Shown piece by piece: positions 63,050 to 64,000 of a stretch of DNA of 64,000 nucleotides. The first letter of the stretch is position 1. Each line of letters starts with the position of its first letter. Both the position numbers and the translations under genes were made by a program. The notes beneath the pieces were generated by a model. That model searched no databases. It was not told where the DNA came from and saw only the letters and a program-made list of their open reading frames with translations. The DNA is from an uncultured Clostridia bacterium (GTDB lineage Bacteria; Bacillota; Clostridia; Christensenellales; UBA1242): contig CAKVFE010000002.1 in assembly GCA_934746645.1 (NCBI GenBank), positions 186,001-250,000 of the forward strand, read 5' to 3'.

Positions 63050-63496
63050 TCAACCCCCTATTGCAATATTTTGTTCCTCCAATTTTTTGATTAAAACAAC
63101 CTCAGTACCTTTATTTACTTCAGAATTGATGACTACATCATCCATAAAGCTTTCCATAACCGTAAACCCCATACCACTACGCTCACTATCAGGTTTTGAA
63201 GTATAAAAAGGTTCTTTAGCTTTTTTAATATCAGCTATTCCAATTCCGTTATCTTTAATAGATATGTATATTTCTTTATCAGTCAATCTAACATTAATTG
63301 TTATTGTTCCAACTTTATTAGGATAAGCGTGGACAACACAATTAGTTACAGCTTCACTAACGGCTGTTTTTATATCAGTAATTGTTTCTATTGACGGATT
63401 AATCGGTAGACAAAAAGAAGCAACACAACTTCTTGCAAAACCTTCATTTTCGCTTAAACTTAAAAATTCTATTTTTAATTCATTACAATATGCCAT
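63050..63496 (-). CDS. spoIIAB: Anti-sigma F factor SpoIIAB
   Basis: Serine kinase and SigF inhibitor, 148 residues from ATG 63496 (AAGGAGGG upstream; an earlier ATG at 63532 overlaps spoIIAA). GHKL motifs: N-box 'AVSEAVTNCVVHAYP' (~50), G1 'IKDNGIGI' (~85), G2 'ERSGMGFTVM' (~110). It phosphorylates SpoIIAA and releases SigF when bound by unphosphorylated SpoIIAA. Confidence 0.95.
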   Translation of the reverse strand: MAYCNELKIEFLSLSENEGFARSCVASFCLPINPSIETITDIKTAVSEAVTNCVVHAYPNKVGTITINVRLTDKEIYISIKDNGIGIADIKKAKEPFYTSKPDSERSGMGFTVMESFMDDVVINSEVNKGTEVVLIKKLEEQNIAIGG

Positions 63497-63506
63497 AATA
63501 CCCTCC

Positions 63507-63815
63507 TTAACTAATTTTTGGCATAATTTCATATAGACCTGTCATTTTAAATATTTTTTCTATATGATTATTAGGATTACAAATATAGATTGGTATATTG
63601 CTACTTTTCATTCGCTTATATCTACCAATTAACACACCGATACCAGTACTATCCATAAATTCTAGTTCGGACAAATCAATTATTACTTGATTAAAGTTGG
63701 ACATATCAAATAAATGATCTAAAGTATTACGAGTATATGTAGCAGAATACTCGTCTAATTCACCAATTAACATAATATATATTGTATTGTTATAAACACG
63801 ACTTTTAATATTCAT
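63507..63815 (-). CDS. spoIIAA: Anti-anti-sigma F factor SpoIIAA
   Basis: STAS-domain protein of 102 residues, the first gene of the spoIIA operon. The phosphorylated serine is Ser56 in 'FMDSTGIGVLIGRYK'. Strong SD (AAAGGAGA). The operon is normally driven by sigma-H at sporulation onset; I could not find a convincing sigma-H site in the 185 bp before the window edge, so its promoter may lie there unrecognised or beyond. Confidence 0.95.
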   Translation of the reverse strand: MNIKSRVYNNTIYIMLIGELDEYSATYTRNTLDHLFDMSNFNQVIIDLSELEFMDSTGIGVLIGRYKRMKSSNIPIYICNPNNHIEKIFKMTGLYEIMPKIS

Positions 63816-64000
63816 TAGTTATCTCCTTTCATAAGATATTTAATTGTAACAAATTAGACATTAAATATTTCAAGAATGTTTGTAGAATTAAGTCTTAATT
63901 TTTACTTTTTTACACATAATATTTCTTAATAACAGATTAAATAAATTTAAAAAATAATATTAAAAAAATATAATAAAAAATTAATAAAAATTTTGATAAT

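Noticed and set aside
1..64000. CRISPR arrays, IS elements, rRNA operon
   Set aside because: I saw no regularly spaced direct repeats, transposase genes or rRNA sequence on reading the window.

Overview
This window looks like a chromosomal segment of an AT-rich, endospore-forming, low-GC Gram-positive bacterium, probably an uncultured member of the Clostridia. The evidence is a spoIIAA-spoIIAB-sigF operon, spoVAC/AD/AE, yunB and a ytxC fragment, together with a T-box leader on thrS, an L20-type leader on infC and Firmicute gene orders (thrS-infC-rpmI-rplT, ruvCAB-queA-tgt-yajC-secDF, rpsO-pnp, pgsA-cinA-recA, miaB-mutS-mutL-miaA-lexA). Nearly everything is core genome. I see no prophage, IS element, CRISPR array or rRNA operon.

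Layout. 1-5.6 kb: end of ytxC, T-box/thrS, then infC (AUU start)-rpmI-rplT-TrmH-type methylase-YebC. 5.7-14.2 kb: SOS-type ruvCAB with queuosine genes, then yajC and secD/secF. 14.2-20.6 kb: recJ, hemZ, rpsO, pnp. 20.7-27.7 kb: a membrane zinc-ribbon protein, a degenerate polysaccharide deacetylase, a FtsK/SpoIIIE translocase, rimO, pgsA. 27.7-29.3 kb: an unrecognised two-gene unit behind a perfect consensus promoter; its second protein looks like a PIN-domain nuclease with a coiled-coil insert. 29.3-34 kb: cinA, recA and a convergent class A PBP. 34.4-41.9 kb: miaB-mutS-mutL-miaA, then convergent lexA. 42-45.4 kb: a tyrosine recombinase, an unknown gene and a non-coding stretch with a symmetrical 14-6-14 bp inverted repeat whose arm also lies in the recombinase promoter. 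45.4-53.1 kb: a PadR-type helix-turn-helix fused to four membrane helices, a VTT-domain protein, an ABC exporter, a CofE-like protein and rnhA. 53.2-57.6 kb: tRNA-Trp, rny, thiI and a cysteine desulfurase. 57.6-64 kb: sporulation genes interrupted by an oppositely oriented, Asn-rich lipoprotein gene.

How it fits together. Three operators of the form RAAC-N4-GTTY lie before ruvC, recA and lexA and define a local SOS regulon. Most convergent pairs share a bidirectional terminator. Sigma-A type promoters (TTGACA/TATAAT, 17 bp spacing) are easy to read before thrS, infC, secD, the 27.8 kb gene pair, the tRNA and several other genes. The least explained parts are the recombinase/inverted-repeat locus (43.0-44.4 kb), the PIN-like gene pair (27.7-29.3 kb), the PadR-membrane fusion (45.2-47.2 kb) and the lipoprotein beside spoVAC (60.3-62.3 kb).
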